Shown: positions 24,176 through 32,873, counted from the stretch's first letter. The stretch is DNA of 64,000 nucleotides from Microbacterium sp. LWH3-1.2 (GCF_040675855.1 NZ_JBEGIK010000001.1:2542001-2606000); one strand, 5' to 3'. Numbers and translations: made by a program. The notes: generated from the sequence alone by a model not told the origin.

Positions 24176-25849
24176 TCAGCGCGAGAGCGCGGAGCGGAGG
24201 GTGTCGAGGCCGACGCCGCCGAGGTCGAGCGCGCGCTTGTGGAACTGCTTGATCGAGAAGGCGTCGCCCTCACGCTCGGCGACCTCGTCGCGAAGCTGCT
24301 CCCAGATGCGCTGGCCGACCTTGTACGACGGCGCCTGGCCGGGCCAGCCCAGATAGCGGTTGACCTCGAACTTCACGAACTCGTCGGGCATGTTGACGTT
24401 GCGCAGCATGAACTCCAGGGCGAAGTCGGCGTCCCACGGGCCCCGCCCATCGGGGCGCGGCTTCTCGAGGTGCACGCCGATGTCGAGCACGACGCGGGCG
24501 GCGCGCATCCGCTGGCCGTCGAGCATGCCCAGGCGGTCGGCGGGGTCGGACAGGTAGCCCAGCTGTTCCATGAGGCGCTCGGCATAGAGCGCCCAGCCCT
24601 CGGCGTGACCCGAGGTGCCGCCCAGGAGCCGGCGATAGGTGTTGAGCTGCGCGCGGTTGTACACCGCCTGGGCGATCTGCAGGTGGTGGCCCGGGACGCC
24701 CTCGTGGTACACCGTCGTGAGCTCGCGCCAGGTGTCGAAGTCCTCGACGCCCTCGGGCACCGACCACCACATGCGGCCGGGACGCGAGAAGTCGTCGGTC
24801 GGGCCGGTGTAGTAGATCCCGCCTTCCTTGGTTGGCGCGATCATGCACTCGAGCTTGCGGATCGGCTCCGCGATGTCGAAGTGCGTCTGGCCGAGCTCGG
24901 CGACGGCGCGGTCGCTGGTCTCCTGCATCCACTTCTGCAGCGCGTCGGTGCCGTAGAGCTTGCGGCTCGCGTCCTGCTCGAGGAACGCGACAGCCTCCTC
25001 GACGGTGGCCCCCGCCTTGATCTCGTCCGCGATGGCCTCCTGCTCGGCGACCATGCGCGCGAGCTCCTCGACACCCCACTCGTACGTCTCATCGAGGTCG
25101 ATCGTGGCGCCGAGGAAGCGCCGCGAGTGCAGCGCGTACAGCTCGCGGCCCACCGCATCCTTCTCCGTGGCGGCGGGAGCGAGCTCTGTCGTCAGGAACG
25201 CCGACAGCTCGTCGTAGGCGACGCGGGCGGCATTGGCGTTGTCGGCGAGGTCGCGCGCGAGGGAGGCGGGAAGCTGCCCTTCCTCCGGCGCGGCGTCGGC
25301 GGCGAAGCTCGCGAAGAAGCCGCCGTCGGCGGTATAGCGGGCGATCTGCGTCGCCACCTCGGTGACCTGCCGGCGAGCCGGCACCACGCCCTGCGAGATG
25401 CCCTCGCGGAGCGTCTGGATGTAACCGCCGACCGCGCCCGAGACGGCGCCGAGACGTTTCGCGATGACGGACCAGTCGTCGCTCGTCGCCGTGGGCATGA
25501 GGTCGAACGCGGAGCGGATGTTCTGCGCGTGCGAGGCGATGACGTTGAGATCGCGAAGGTGCCACCTCGCGTCGTGCAGGTCGAGCTCCAGCTGGATCTC
25601 GCGGGAGAGGTCCTCCTTCGTCACGACGTCGACATCGTCGTCGGCGGTCGCGGCGTCGAGCGCGGCGAGGGTCTTGCGGCCTTCCTGGACCAACCGCTCC
25701 TGACCGGCCGGGCTGTAGTCGCCGAACTGGTCGTTGTACTCGAAACGACCGATGTAGGTCGCGAGCGTCGGCTCGAGTTCGGCGAGGGTGTCGACCCACG
25801 CATCAGCGATCTTGTCGATCTGCGTGGGCGTGCGGGTTTCGTCTGTCAT
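24176..25849 (-). CDS. DUF885 family metallopeptidase-like protein
   Basis: A 557-residue protein of the DUF885 family. The zinc-site-like motif VYHEGVPGHHLQIA (an HExxxxxHH form) lies at about residues 385-398. The N-terminus (IDKIADAWVDTLAELEPTLATYIG) and the C-terminal AFSIKQFHKRALDLG (after the GPWDADFALEFML segment) fit full length. No signal peptide is seen, so it is probably cytoplasmic. The family contains predicted carboxypeptidase-like enzymes; no substrate is known here. The chosen ATG at 25849 matches the family start; a longer frame to 25885 is not supported. Confidence 0.88.
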   Translation of the reverse strand: MTDETRTPTQIDKIADAWVDTLAELEPTLATYIGRFEYNDQFGDYSPAGQERLVQEGRKTLAALDAATADDDVDVVTKEDLSREIQLELDLHDARWHLRDLNVIASHAQNIRSAFDLMPTATSDDWSVIAKRLGAVSGAVGGYIQTLREGISQGVVPARRQVTEVATQIARYTADGGFFASFAADAAPEEGQLPASLARDLADNANAARVAYDELSAFLTTELAPAATEKDAVGRELYALHSRRFLGATIDLDETYEWGVEELARMVAEQEAIADEIKAGATVEEAVAFLEQDASRKLYGTDALQKWMQETSDRAVAELGQTHFDIAEPIRKLECMIAPTKEGGIYYTGPTDDFSRPGRMWWSVPEGVEDFDTWRELTTVYHEGVPGHHLQIAQAVYNRAQLNTYRRLLGGTSGHAEGWALYAERLMEQLGYLSDPADRLGMLDGQRMRAARVVLDIGVHLEKPRPDGRGPWDADFALEFMLRNVNMPDEFVKFEVNRYLGWPGQAPSYKVGQRIWEQLRDEVAEREGDAFSIKQFHKRALDLGGVGLDTLRSALSR

Positions 25850-25927
25850 AGCACCGAGCCTAGGCATGGGACGCGGTGCCGACAAACGAGGATCCCGGTG
25901 CCGGGAGACGCTTCGCCGGTTCCTCGA

Positions 25928-28585
25928 TCAGTGCCCGGCGACGTCCCAATCGTCGCCGCGACCGATCTGCACGTCGAGCGGCACCGACAGTTTCGCGGCG
26001 TCGCCCATGCGGCTGCGTACGATCTGCTCGGCCGCCCCCCACTCCCCCGGTGCCACTTCGATCACGAGCTCGTCGTGGATCTGCAGCAGCACGCGCGAGC
26101 CGAGCTGCTGTGCGGCGAAGTCGTCGTGGATGTGGAAGAGTGCGATCTTCATGATGTCGGCCGCACTGCCCTGGATCGGCGCGTTGAGTGCGGCTCGCTC
26201 CGCGTTCTCACGGAGGACCCGGTTGGGACTGGCGAGGTCGGGGAACGGACGCCGGCGGCCGAAGATCGTCTCGGTGTAGCCGTCGATGCGCGCCTGCTCG
26301 ACCGATGACCGCAGGTAGTCGCGCACGGCGCCGAAACGGGCGAAGTACTCCATCATGAGCTGCTTCGCCTCGGCCTGCTCGATGCGCAGCTGCTTCGACA
26401 GGCCGAACGCCGACAGCCCGTAGACGAGACCGTACGACATCGCCTTGACCTTCGTGCGCATCGCCGGGGTCACGTCTTCCGGGGCGACGCCGAAGACGCG
26501 CGAGCCGACGAATCGGTGCGTGTCCTCTCCGGAGTTGAAGGCCTCGATGAGCCCCGGGTCCTCGGAGAGGTGCGCCATGATACGCATCTCGATCTGCGAG
26601 TAGTCCGCCGTGAGCAGCGTCTCGTAGCCCTCGCCGACGGTGAACGCCGACCGGATGCGGCGGCTCTCCTCGGTGCGGATCGGGATGTTCTGCAGGTTCG
26701 GATCGGTGCTCGACAAGCGCCCGGTCTGGCTGCCGGTCTGGACGTAGGTCGTGTGGATGCGGCCGTCGGATCCACTCGTCCGGTCGCCGCCGATGGCGCT
26801 GTCGAGCGACTCGATGATCTGCCGGAGCTTCGTCGCCTCGCGGTGCTGGAGGAGCAGGTCGAGGAACGGGTGGGGGTTGGTCTCCTGCAGATCGGCCAGG
26901 ACCGCGGCATCCGTCGAGTAACCCGTCTTGGTCTTGCGGGTCTTCGGCAGCTGCAGCTCTTCGAACAGCACCTCCTGCAGCTGCTTCGGCGAGCCGAGGT
27001 TCACCTCACGGCCGATCGCCGCGTAGGCCTCCTGCGCGAGCGCATCGGCGCGGGCGCCGAGTTCGCCGGAGAACTGCGACAGCGTCGCGTGCGACACCGC
27101 GACACCTGCGAGCTCCATGTCGGCAAGGGTGTGCAGGGTCGGCAGTTCGATGTCGATGAGGACAGCGCCCACACTCTCGGGGAGGTCCGCACGGACGGCG
27201 GCCGCGACACGCACGAGGTACCACGAGAGCTGACCGGTCGTCGCCCCCTCCGTCTCGGGAACGAGCTGCGACGGATCGGACTCGGGAAGCTTCTCGTCGA
27301 GGTAGCGGTCGACGAGGTGCGCGAGGTTCTTGTCCGGGAAGCTCGGGCGCAGCAGCCAGCCGGCGAGGATCACGTCGAACGCGAGTCCGCCGAGGCGCAG
27401 CCCCGCCCGGCGGAGCGCCTTCACCTGCGGCTTCGCGTCGGCGAAGACCTTCGGTGCGTCCGAGGTGAGCCACGGCTCGATCGCCGCCGCCAGTTCGGGG
27501 GTCCAGGACGCCTCGGCCGCGGCATCCGTCGTGGCGACCCCGATGCGAGCCGGAAGGCCGCCCTCGACCGTGATCGTCACGCCGAGCTCGCCGGTCGCGC
27601 CGTCGAGCCACGCGGCGAACTCCGCCGGAGCCAGCTCCTTCGCGACGGGCGCCAGTTCGGCCGCCGCCGACGTGACCGCCGCCATCTGCTGCTCGATGCC
27701 TGCGAGCTCGGCCACGCGCGGGATGAGGGTCTTGAACTCGAGTCGCGAGAAGATGTCGCGCACCGCCTGCGCGTCCATCGGCTGCACCTCGAGGTCGGTG
27801 GGTGCGAGCGGCAGCTCGACGTCCGTGAGCAGCCGGTTGAGGCGGCGGTTGCGGCGCACGTCGTCGACGTGGTCGCGCAGGTTGCCGCCGACGACGCCCT
27901 TGATGGAGTCGGCTCCCTCGAGCAGCGCGTCGAGCGAGCCGAACTGGGTGAGCCACTTCACGGCGGTCTTCTCGCCGACCTTGGGCACACCGGGCAGGTT
28001 GTCACTGGTCTCGCCCACGAGCGCCGCGATGTCGGGATACTGCTCGGGCGGCACGCCGTAACGGTCGATCACCGCCTGGCGGTCGTAGCGCTTGAGCTGG
28101 GAGACGCCCTGCACGTTCGGGTAGAGCAGCGTGATGTCGTCGTTGACGAGCTGGATCGTGTCGCGGTCGCCCGAGCAGACCAGCACGTGGAACCCCTCGG
28201 CGGCGCCCTGCGTGGCAAGGGTCGCGAGGATGTCGTCGGCCTCGATGTCTTCCTGCTGGAGCACCTGGATGCTCATGGCGGCGAGGCAGTCCTGCAAGAG
28301 CGGGATCTGCCCCTTGAACTCGGACGGTGTCTCGGAGCGGTTGGCCTTGTACTCGGTGTACTCGCGCGTGCGGAACGACTGCCGGGAGGTGTCGAAGGCC
28401 ACCGCGAGATGGGTCGGCTTCTCCGCCTTGATCAGGTTGATCAGCATCGCGAGGAACCCGTAGATCCCGTTCGTGTGCTGCCCGTCCTTCGTCGAGAAGT
28501 TGTCGACGGGAAGGGCGTAGAAGGCCCGATATGCCAGAGAATGGCCGTCGACGACGAGAAGGGTAGGCTTTGCGGAGTCCGTCAC
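25928..28585 (-). CDS. polA: DNA polymerase I
   Basis: An 885-residue family A polymerase for Okazaki-fragment processing and repair. The N-terminal 5'-3' exonuclease is intact (LLVVDGHSLAYRAFYALP, then VCSGDRDTIQLV and GVPKVGEKTA). The polymerase has motif A (TADYSQIEMRIMAHLSED), motif B (RTKVKAMSYGLVYGLSAFG) and motif C (QIHDELVIE). In the middle domain the usual exonuclease acid motif (DxE) is absent (GVTITVEGG is found there), and DAKPQVKAL stands where active enzymes have NxxxD; proofreading is therefore probably lost, as in other actinobacterial PolA. It stands alone on the minus strand. Confidence 0.96.
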   Translation of the reverse strand: MTDSAKPTLLVVDGHSLAYRAFYALPVDNFSTKDGQHTNGIYGFLAMLINLIKAEKPTHLAVAFDTSRQSFRTREYTEYKANRSETPSEFKGQIPLLQDCLAAMSIQVLQQEDIEADDILATLATQGAAEGFHVLVCSGDRDTIQLVNDDITLLYPNVQGVSQLKRYDRQAVIDRYGVPPEQYPDIAALVGETSDNLPGVPKVGEKTAVKWLTQFGSLDALLEGADSIKGVVGGNLRDHVDDVRRNRRLNRLLTDVELPLAPTDLEVQPMDAQAVRDIFSRLEFKTLIPRVAELAGIEQQMAAVTSAAAELAPVAKELAPAEFAAWLDGATGELGVTITVEGGLPARIGVATTDAAAEASWTPELAAAIEPWLTSDAPKVFADAKPQVKALRRAGLRLGGLAFDVILAGWLLRPSFPDKNLAHLVDRYLDEKLPESDPSQLVPETEGATTGQLSWYLVRVAAAVRADLPESVGAVLIDIELPTLHTLADMELAGVAVSHATLSQFSGELGARADALAQEAYAAIGREVNLGSPKQLQEVLFEELQLPKTRKTKTGYSTDAAVLADLQETNPHPFLDLLLQHREATKLRQIIESLDSAIGGDRTSGSDGRIHTTYVQTGSQTGRLSSTDPNLQNIPIRTEESRRIRSAFTVGEGYETLLTADYSQIEMRIMAHLSEDPGLIEAFNSGEDTHRFVGSRVFGVAPEDVTPAMRTKVKAMSYGLVYGLSAFGLSKQLRIEQAEAKQLMMEYFARFGAVRDYLRSSVEQARIDGYTETIFGRRRPFPDLASPNRVLRENAERAALNAPIQGSAADIMKIALFHIHDDFAAQQLGSRVLLQIHDELVIEVAPGEWGAAEQIVRSRMGDAAKLSVPLDVQIGRGDDWDVAGH

Positions 28586-28650
28586 CCTGCAAGCCTAGTC
28601 AGGGCCGACGACACCGAATCTCCCGCCCTGAGCACCCCCGAAGGCGATGC

Positions 28651-29082
28651 ATGCCCGAGCACTCCCCCTCCCCCGTCGACGGCCTCGCGTGGGCCGCGAA
28701 CCGTGGCATGGGCGCGCTCGCCGAGAAGATGGGCATCGTCTTCACCGAGTTCTCCGTCGAGCGCGCGGTGGCCACGATGCCGGTCGAGGGCAACACCCAG
28801 CCGGTCGGCCTCCTCCACGGTGGCGCGTACGTGGTGCTGGGCGAATCGCTCGGCTCGATGGCCGCGAACCTCTACGCGGGTCCAGGCCGCCTCGCGGTCG
28901 GCGTCGACATCAACGCGACGCACACGCGCTCGGCGACCTCCGGCATCGTGACCGGCGTCTGCACGCCCGTCCACCTCGGTCGCACCCTCGCCGTGCACGA
29001 GATCGTCGTCACCGACGAGAACGGTCGCCGGTGCTCGACCGTGCGCATCACGAACCACATCAAGGACCTGCCGCCGGTCTGA
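28651..29082 (+). CDS. Hotdog-fold thioesterase (PaaI/YdiI type)
   Basis: A 143-residue acyl-CoA thioesterase. The hotdog catalytic region is NTQPVGLLHGGAYVVLGESLGSMAAN, with the conserved HGG and the Glu acting as base, followed by GVDINATHTRSATSG and a VTDENGRRCSTVRIT strand. It resembles PaaI and the menaquinone-pathway enzyme YdiI. ATG 28651 has GAAGG upstream. It is divergent from polA and followed by a bidirectional hairpin terminator. The natural acyl-CoA is unknown. Confidence 0.87.
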   Translation: MPEHSPSPVDGLAWAANRGMGALAEKMGIVFTEFSVERAVATMPVEGNTQPVGLLHGGAYVVLGESLGSMAANLYAGPGRLAVGVDINATHTRSATSGIVTGVCTPVHLGRTLAVHEIVVTDENGRRCSTVRITNHIKDLPPV

Positions 29083-29100
29083 CATCCGGCGGGAAAGGAA

Positions 29101-29133
29101 GAAGCGGATGCCTCGGCTCGAGGCATCCGCTTC
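29101..29133. terminator. Bidirectional hairpin terminator
   Basis: Perfect 15-base arms (GAAGCGGATGCCTCG and complement) around GCT, between the thioesterase gene and the convergent response regulator. On the minus strand the hairpin is followed by a T-rich run (TTCCTTTC). Confidence 0.85.
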
Positions 29134-29149
29134 TCTGCAAGTCCTGGGA

Positions 29150-29773
29150 TCAGCCCTTCTTGGGCGCCAGCTGCTCGATGATCGCCTTGGCGACGTCCTG
29201 CATGGTGAGGCGGCGGTCCATCGACGCCTTCTGGATCCAGCGGAACGCCTCGGGCTCGGAAAGGCCCATCTTCTCGTTGAGGAGGCCCTTCGCGCGGTCG
29301 ACGAGCTTGCGGGTCTCGAACCGCTCGACCATGTCGGCGACCTCGGCCTCGAGCGTGATGATCTGCTCGTAGCGGGCCAACGCGATCTCGATGGCCGGAA
29401 GCAGGTCGTTCGGCGTGAACGGCTTGACCACATACGCGAGGGCACCGGCCTCGCTCGCACGCTCCACGAGCTCTTTCTGGCTGAAGGCGGTCAGCAGCAC
29501 GACCGGGGCGATGTGGTTCTTGCTGAGCTTCTCGGCGGCCGAGATGCCGTCCAGTTGCGGCATCTTGACGTCCATGATCACGAGGTCGGGACGCAGCTCG
29601 GTGGCAAGGGCCACCGCGGTCTCTCCGTCTCCGGCTTCGCCGACGACGTCGAATCCGTTGTCGCGGAGGATCTCGACGATGTCGAGCCGGATGAGCGACT
29701 CGTCTTCGGCGACCACGACGCGGCGGGGGGTGGATGCCGTCGATGCGGCGGTCTGCTCCTGCTCAGTCACCAT
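29150..29773 (-). CDS. pdtaR: ANTAR-domain response regulator
   Basis: A 207-residue two-domain regulator. The receiver domain carries acidic AEDES, phospho-acceptor Asp68 in VIMDVKMPQLDG, LLTAFS and VVKPF. The C-terminal ANTAR RNA-binding domain has FETRKLVDRAKGLLNEKMGLSEPEAFRWIQKASMDRR. It matches PdtaR of mycobacteria, the partner of histidine kinase PdtaS, which binds RNA hairpins to prevent termination or control translation. No kinase gene is adjacent, so the signal source lies elsewhere. It is terminated by the hairpin at 29101-29133. Confidence 0.92.
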   Translation of the reverse strand: MVTEQEQTAASTASTPRRVVVAEDESLIRLDIVEILRDNGFDVVGEAGDGETAVALATELRPDLVIMDVKMPQLDGISAAEKLSKNHIAPVVLLTAFSQKELVERASEAGALAYVVKPFTPNDLLPAIEIALARYEQIITLEAEVADMVERFETRKLVDRAKGLLNEKMGLSEPEAFRWIQKASMDRRLTMQDVAKAIIEQLAPKKG

Positions 29774-29820
29774 TGAATCCTACGGTATGGTCAATCGCGG
29801 ACGTGCGGTACGGCGCGCGG

Positions 29821-29903
29821 GCCGGTGTGGCGGAATGGCAGACGCGACCGACTCAAACTCGGTTGCCCGCAAGGGCGTGTGGGTTCGACTCCCACCACCG
29901 GCA
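29821..29903 (+). tRNA. tRNA-Leu, anticodon CAA
   Basis: An 83-base class II tRNA. The acceptor stem pairs GCCGGTG (29821-29827) with CACCGGC (29896-29902), followed by discriminator A. The anticodon stem ACCGA/TCGGT holds loop CTCAAAC, giving anticodon CAA (29854-29856) for UUG codons. A long variable arm (GCCCGCAAGGGC) and the T-loop GGTTCGACTCC are present. CCA is not encoded. Confidence 0.96.
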
Positions 29904-29919
29904 CTCCCCGACATCCCTC

Positions 29920-29952
29920 AGAGCGGATGCCTCGATTCGAGGCATCCGCTCT
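29920..29952 (+). terminator. Hairpin terminator after tRNA-Leu
   Basis: Perfect 15-base arms (AGAGCGGATGCCTCG and complement) around ATT, 16 bases past the tRNA end, followed by T-rich TCGTCGTCTT. Confidence 0.85.
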
Positions 29953-29988
29953 TCGTCGTCTTCACCCGAAGAATCCTTGTATTCGGTG

Positions 29989-30059
29989 TTGCTAAGTAGC
30001 GGTACCTAGTGTTACTTTCTAGTGGTAGTCAACATCACTGAGTAGTAGAGAAGGAGGTG
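29989..30059 (+). promoter_or_regulatory. Promoter and repeat region of the PadR-ABC operon
   Basis: A TTGCTA (29989-29994) and TACTTT (30013-30018) pair 18 bases apart forms a plausible promoter. A direct repeat CTAGTG(T/G)TA at 30006-30014 and 30019-30027 overlaps it and is a candidate PadR site. A near-perfect ribosome-binding site AAGGAGGTG lies at 30051-30059. The stretch is strikingly AT-rich for this genome. Confidence 0.5.
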
Positions 30060-30063
30060 CGCC

Positions 30064-30423
30064 ATGGGAAAGCAGGAGACCGAGATGCTCAAGGGCACGC
30101 TCGAGGGAATCGTGCTCGCGATCCTCTCCTCCCGCCCCGCGTACGGCTACGAGATCACCTCGTGGCTGCGGGACCAGGGCTTCTCCGACATCGCCGAGGG
30201 CACCGTCTACGCCCTGCTGGTCAGGGTCGAGCAGCGCGGCCTCGTCGACGTCGAGAAGGTTCCGTCGGAGAAGGGGCCGCCGCGCAAGGTGTACTCCCTC
30301 AACGCGCAGGGCCGCGACCAGCTCGCGGAGTTCTGGAGGACGTGGAGCTTCCTCGCAGAGCGCATCGAGCAGCTCCACCGCGAACACGTAGACAGCAACG
30401 CCAACCCCCAGGAAGAGGACTGA
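30064..30423 (+). CDS. PadR family transcriptional regulator
   Basis: A 119-residue winged-helix regulator: EMLKGTLEGIVLAILSSRPAYGYEI, then GFSDIAEGTVYALLVRVEQRGLVD and PPRKVYSLNAQGRDQL. It heads a four-gene unit followed by a DUF1048 gene and an ABC exporter; PadR-controlled, drug-inducible ABC exporters of this layout are known (for example LadR/LmrR-type systems). It likely represses its own operon through the repeats upstream. The inducing compound is unknown. Confidence 0.9.
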   Translation: MGKQETEMLKGTLEGIVLAILSSRPAYGYEITSWLRDQGFSDIAEGTVYALLVRVEQRGLVDVEKVPSEKGPPRKVYSLNAQGRDQLAEFWRTWSFLAERIEQLHREHVDSNANPQEED

Positions 30424-30425
30424 TC

Positions 30426-30794
30426 ATGGCCGCCAAGTGGTACGAAGTCGTCACCGGCTCGCTCGAGCAGAAGAAGCAGTACCGGCAGTACAAAACGCGC
30501 ATCGAGGCGCTGCCCGAGCCTTACCGCGGCGCCGCCAAGGCACTCGACCGTTACTTCATGACCGTCGGCGGGATGACCGACGGCGTGACGATGATGCAGA
30601 TGCTCGGCGACTCCGCCGACCTCTGGGAGCGCGCGGCCGCCGACGGCACCCCCGTGCGCGACATCGTCGGCGAGGACGCGTCGGCGTTCGCGGAGGAGTT
30701 CACCGCCGCATACTCCGGCAAGCAGTGGATCGACAAGGAGCGCGCGCGCCTCAACAAGGCGATCGACGACGCGGAACGAGGAGACCAGAAATGA
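30426..30794 (+). CDS. DUF1048 domain-containing protein
   Basis: A 122-residue soluble, mostly helical protein with the DUF1048 pattern: YEVVTGSLEQKKQYRQYKTRIEALPEPYR, then FMTVGGMTDGVTMMQMLGDSADLWERA and DIVGEDASAFAEEF. The family is of unknown function and typically sits between a PadR gene and an ABC exporter, as here. It starts 2 bases after the PadR stop and its own stop overlaps the ABC ATPase start (ATGA). The C-terminus is charged (WIDKERARLNKAIDDAERG). Confidence 0.9.
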   Translation: MAAKWYEVVTGSLEQKKQYRQYKTRIEALPEPYRGAAKALDRYFMTVGGMTDGVTMMQMLGDSADLWERAAADGTPVRDIVGEDASAFAEEFTAAYSGKQWIDKERARLNKAIDDAERGDQK

Positions 30795-31621
30795 CCACCG
30801 ACACCGCCATCCGGGTGCGGGGACTCGAGAAGTCCTACAAGGACCTGCATGTGCTCAAGGGCGTCGACTTCGACGTGGCGCGAGGCAGCATCTTCGCGCT
30901 GCTCGGCTCGAACGGCGCGGGCAAGACCACGGTCGTCCGCATTCTTTCGACGCTGCTGAAGCAGGATGCCGGCACCGCCGCGATCGCAGGGTTCGACGTC
31001 GCCGCTCAGGCGCAGAAGGTGCGCGAGACGATCAGCCTCACGGGGCAGTTCGCCGCGGTCGACGAGGTGCTGAGCGGACGGGAGAACCTCGTGCTCATCT
31101 CGCAGCTGCGCCACCTGCCCGACCCCGGCGCGATCGCGGACGGGCTGCTCGCCCGCTTCTCACTGACGGATGCCGGCACCCGCAAGGTGTCGACGTATTC
31201 CGGCGGTATGCGGCGCCGGCTCGACATAGCGATGAGCCTCATCGGCGACCCGCCGGTGATCTTCCTCGACGAGCCCACGACCGGGCTCGATCCCGCCGCC
31301 CGCCTGGAGGTCTGGGACGCGGTCCGGGAGCTGGCGCGGGGCGGCACGACCGTGCTGCTGACCACGCAGTACCTCGAAGAGGCGGAGCAACTCGCCGACC
31401 GCATCGCGATCCTGCACAAGGGCCGCATCATCGTCAAGGGCACGCTCGGCGAGCTCAAGCAGCTGCTGCCGCCGGCGAAGGTCGAGTACGTCGAGAAGCA
31501 GCCCAGCCTCGAGGACGTGTTCTTCGCACTGACCGGCGAGGACGACACCACAGAACCCGGCGACGCCACCGACGCTTCCGGGCGAAAGCGCGCCGCCACG
31601 ACACGGAAGGAAGGACGATGA
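30791..31621 (+). CDS. ABC transporter ATP-binding protein (DrrA-like)
   Basis: A 276-residue ATPase of the drug/daunorubicin-type ABC exporters. Walker A is GSNGAGKTT, the signature STYSGGMRRRLDIAMS, Walker B VIFLDEPTTGLDP, and the switch LTTQYLEEAEQLADRIAIL. The C-terminal 40 residues include a DrrA-type PSLEDVFFALTGE and a charged Thr/Asp-rich tail. It overlaps the preceding and following genes by ATGA junctions, so subunits are made together. With the permease it should export a toxic or lipid-like compound. Confidence 0.93.
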   Translation: MTTDTAIRVRGLEKSYKDLHVLKGVDFDVARGSIFALLGSNGAGKTTVVRILSTLLKQDAGTAAIAGFDVAAQAQKVRETISLTGQFAAVDEVLSGRENLVLISQLRHLPDPGAIADGLLARFSLTDAGTRKVSTYSGGMRRRLDIAMSLIGDPPVIFLDEPTTGLDPAARLEVWDAVRELARGGTTVLLTTQYLEEAEQLADRIAILHKGRIIVKGTLGELKQLLPPAKVEYVEKQPSLEDVFFALTGEDDTTEPGDATDASGRKRAATTRKEGR

Positions 31622-32385
31622 CCACGCACATCATCGGCGACACCGCCGTTCTCACCAGCCGGTCGCTGCGGCACATCCTCCGCAGCCCCGACACCATCAT
31701 CACCACCGCGGTCACCCCGATCGCGCTGATGCTGCTGTTCGTCTACGTCTTCAGCGGGGCGATCGACACCGGCGGGGCGAAGGGGTCGTACATCGACTAC
31801 ATGCTCCCAGGGATCCTGCTCATCACGATCGCGTCGGGCATCGCCTACACGGCGTACCGGCTGTTCCTGGACATGCAGAGCGGCATCTTCGAGCGGTTCC
31901 AGTCGCTGCCGATCGCGCGATCGGGAGTGCTCTGGGCGCACGTGCTGACGTCGCTGGTGTCCATCCTCGTCTCGCTGGCGCTCGTCATCGGCGTGGCACT
32001 GCTGATGGGCTTCCGCACCGGTGCGAGCTTCGCTGCCTGGATGGGTGTGATCGGCATGCTGGTGCTGTTCACGCTGGCGCTGACGTGGCTCGCGGTGATC
32101 CCGGGCCTCACGGCGAAGACGGTGGACGGTGCGAGCGCGTTCTCGTACCCGCTCATCTTCCTGCCGTTCATCAGCTCGGCGTTCGTCCCGACCGAGAGCA
32201 TGCCGGGACCGGTGCAGTGGTTCGCCGAGAACCAGCCCGTCACCTCGATCGTCGACTCGATGCGCGCACTGTTCGCCGGCGAGCCGGTCGGCACCGAAAT
32301 CTGGGTCGCCATGGCGTGGCTGGTCGGCATCCTCGTCGTCGCGTACATCGCGTCGATGGCGATCTACCGGAAGAAGATCAGCTGA
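31618..32385 (+). CDS. ABC-2 type permease (DrrB-like)
   Basis: A 255-residue membrane subunit with six hydrophobic segments, including PIALMLLFVYVFSGAID, LPGILLITIASGIAYTA, TSLVSILVSLALVIGVALLMG and a final VGILVVAYIASMAIY. The FQSLPIARSGVLWAHV segment is typical of the DrrB/ABC-2 family. It starts inside the end of the ATPase gene and ends just before a very strong hairpin terminator, which closes the operon. The partner ATPase is DrrA-like, so the pair is a two-component exporter. Confidence 0.92.
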   Translation: MTTHIIGDTAVLTSRSLRHILRSPDTIITTAVTPIALMLLFVYVFSGAIDTGGAKGSYIDYMLPGILLITIASGIAYTAYRLFLDMQSGIFERFQSLPIARSGVLWAHVLTSLVSILVSLALVIGVALLMGFRTGASFAAWMGVIGMLVLFTLALTWLAVIPGLTAKTVDGASAFSYPLIFLPFISSAFVPTESMPGPVQWFAENQPVTSIVDSMRALFAGEPVGTEIWVAMAWLVGILVVAYIASMAIYRKKIS

Positions 32386-32400
32386 CGTCGACACGCCGCG

Positions 32401-32450
32401 ACAGCGCACGAGCGGATGCCTCGAATCCGAGGCATCCGCTCGTGCGCTGT
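32401..32450. terminator. Very long bidirectional hairpin terminator
   Basis: Perfect 23-base arms around a 4-base loop (AATC), starting ACAGCGCACGAGCGGATGCC. It separates the ABC operon from the convergent SHOCT-domain gene and shares the GCGGATGCCTCG core with two other terminators here. Confidence 0.9.
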
Positions 32451-32457
32451 CGAAGGG

Positions 32458-32847
32458 CTACGCGCCGAAGTACTGGTTGCCGAGCGCCTTGCTCTTGAGT
32501 GCGTCGAACTCTCCCTGCGAGATGGTGCCGGCGTCGAGGAGCGCCTTCGCCTTCGCGATGTCCTCGGCGGGACTCGACGACGCCGCAGGGCGGTAATCGT
32601 CGGCCTCGGCGACCACTCCCCCGCGCGCGGTCTGCGCACGCGCCGCCATGCCCTTGCCGCGGGCGATGATGTAGATCAACGCGGTGAGGAACGGCAGGAA
32701 CACGAGGGCGATGATCCACAGCGCCTTCAGCCAGCCGTTGAGATTGTCGTCGCGGAACAGGTCCGTGATGATCACGATCACCACGTACAGATACGCGATG
32801 AAGTAGAAGCTCCACAACAGGAACCACCAGAAGTCACCAAAGAACAT
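32458..32847 (-). CDS. PLDc_N / SHOCT domain membrane protein
   Basis: A 129-residue protein. The N-terminus has two hydrophobic segments (LLWSFYFIAYLYVVIVII and ALWIIALVFLPFLTALIYII) in the pattern of the PLDc_N membrane anchor, without any phospholipase catalytic motif. The C-terminus is a SHOCT helix pair (DIAKAKALLDAGTISQGEFDALKSKAL). Such proteins are thought to bind other proteins or nucleic acid at the membrane. ATG 32847 is chosen since AAAGG lies about 8 bases upstream; GTG 32856 is too close to it. Confidence 0.82.
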   Translation of the reverse strand: MFFGDFWWFLLWSFYFIAYLYVVIVIITDLFRDDNLNGWLKALWIIALVFLPFLTALIYIIARGKGMAARAQTARGGVVAEADDYRPAASSSPAEDIAKAKALLDAGTISQGEFDALKSKALGNQYFGA

Positions 32848-32873
32848 CGGCGTCACACCTTTCTCGAAAAGAT

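Noticed and set aside
29768..29805. Leaderless promoter for the ANTAR regulator
   Set aside because: A TAGGAT hexamer is present but no -35 lies at a suitable distance, so the call is not supported.
29700..30060. tRNA-Leu as an integration site for an island
   Set aside because: No repeat of the tRNA 3' end and no integrase gene is visible nearby; the flanking genes look native.
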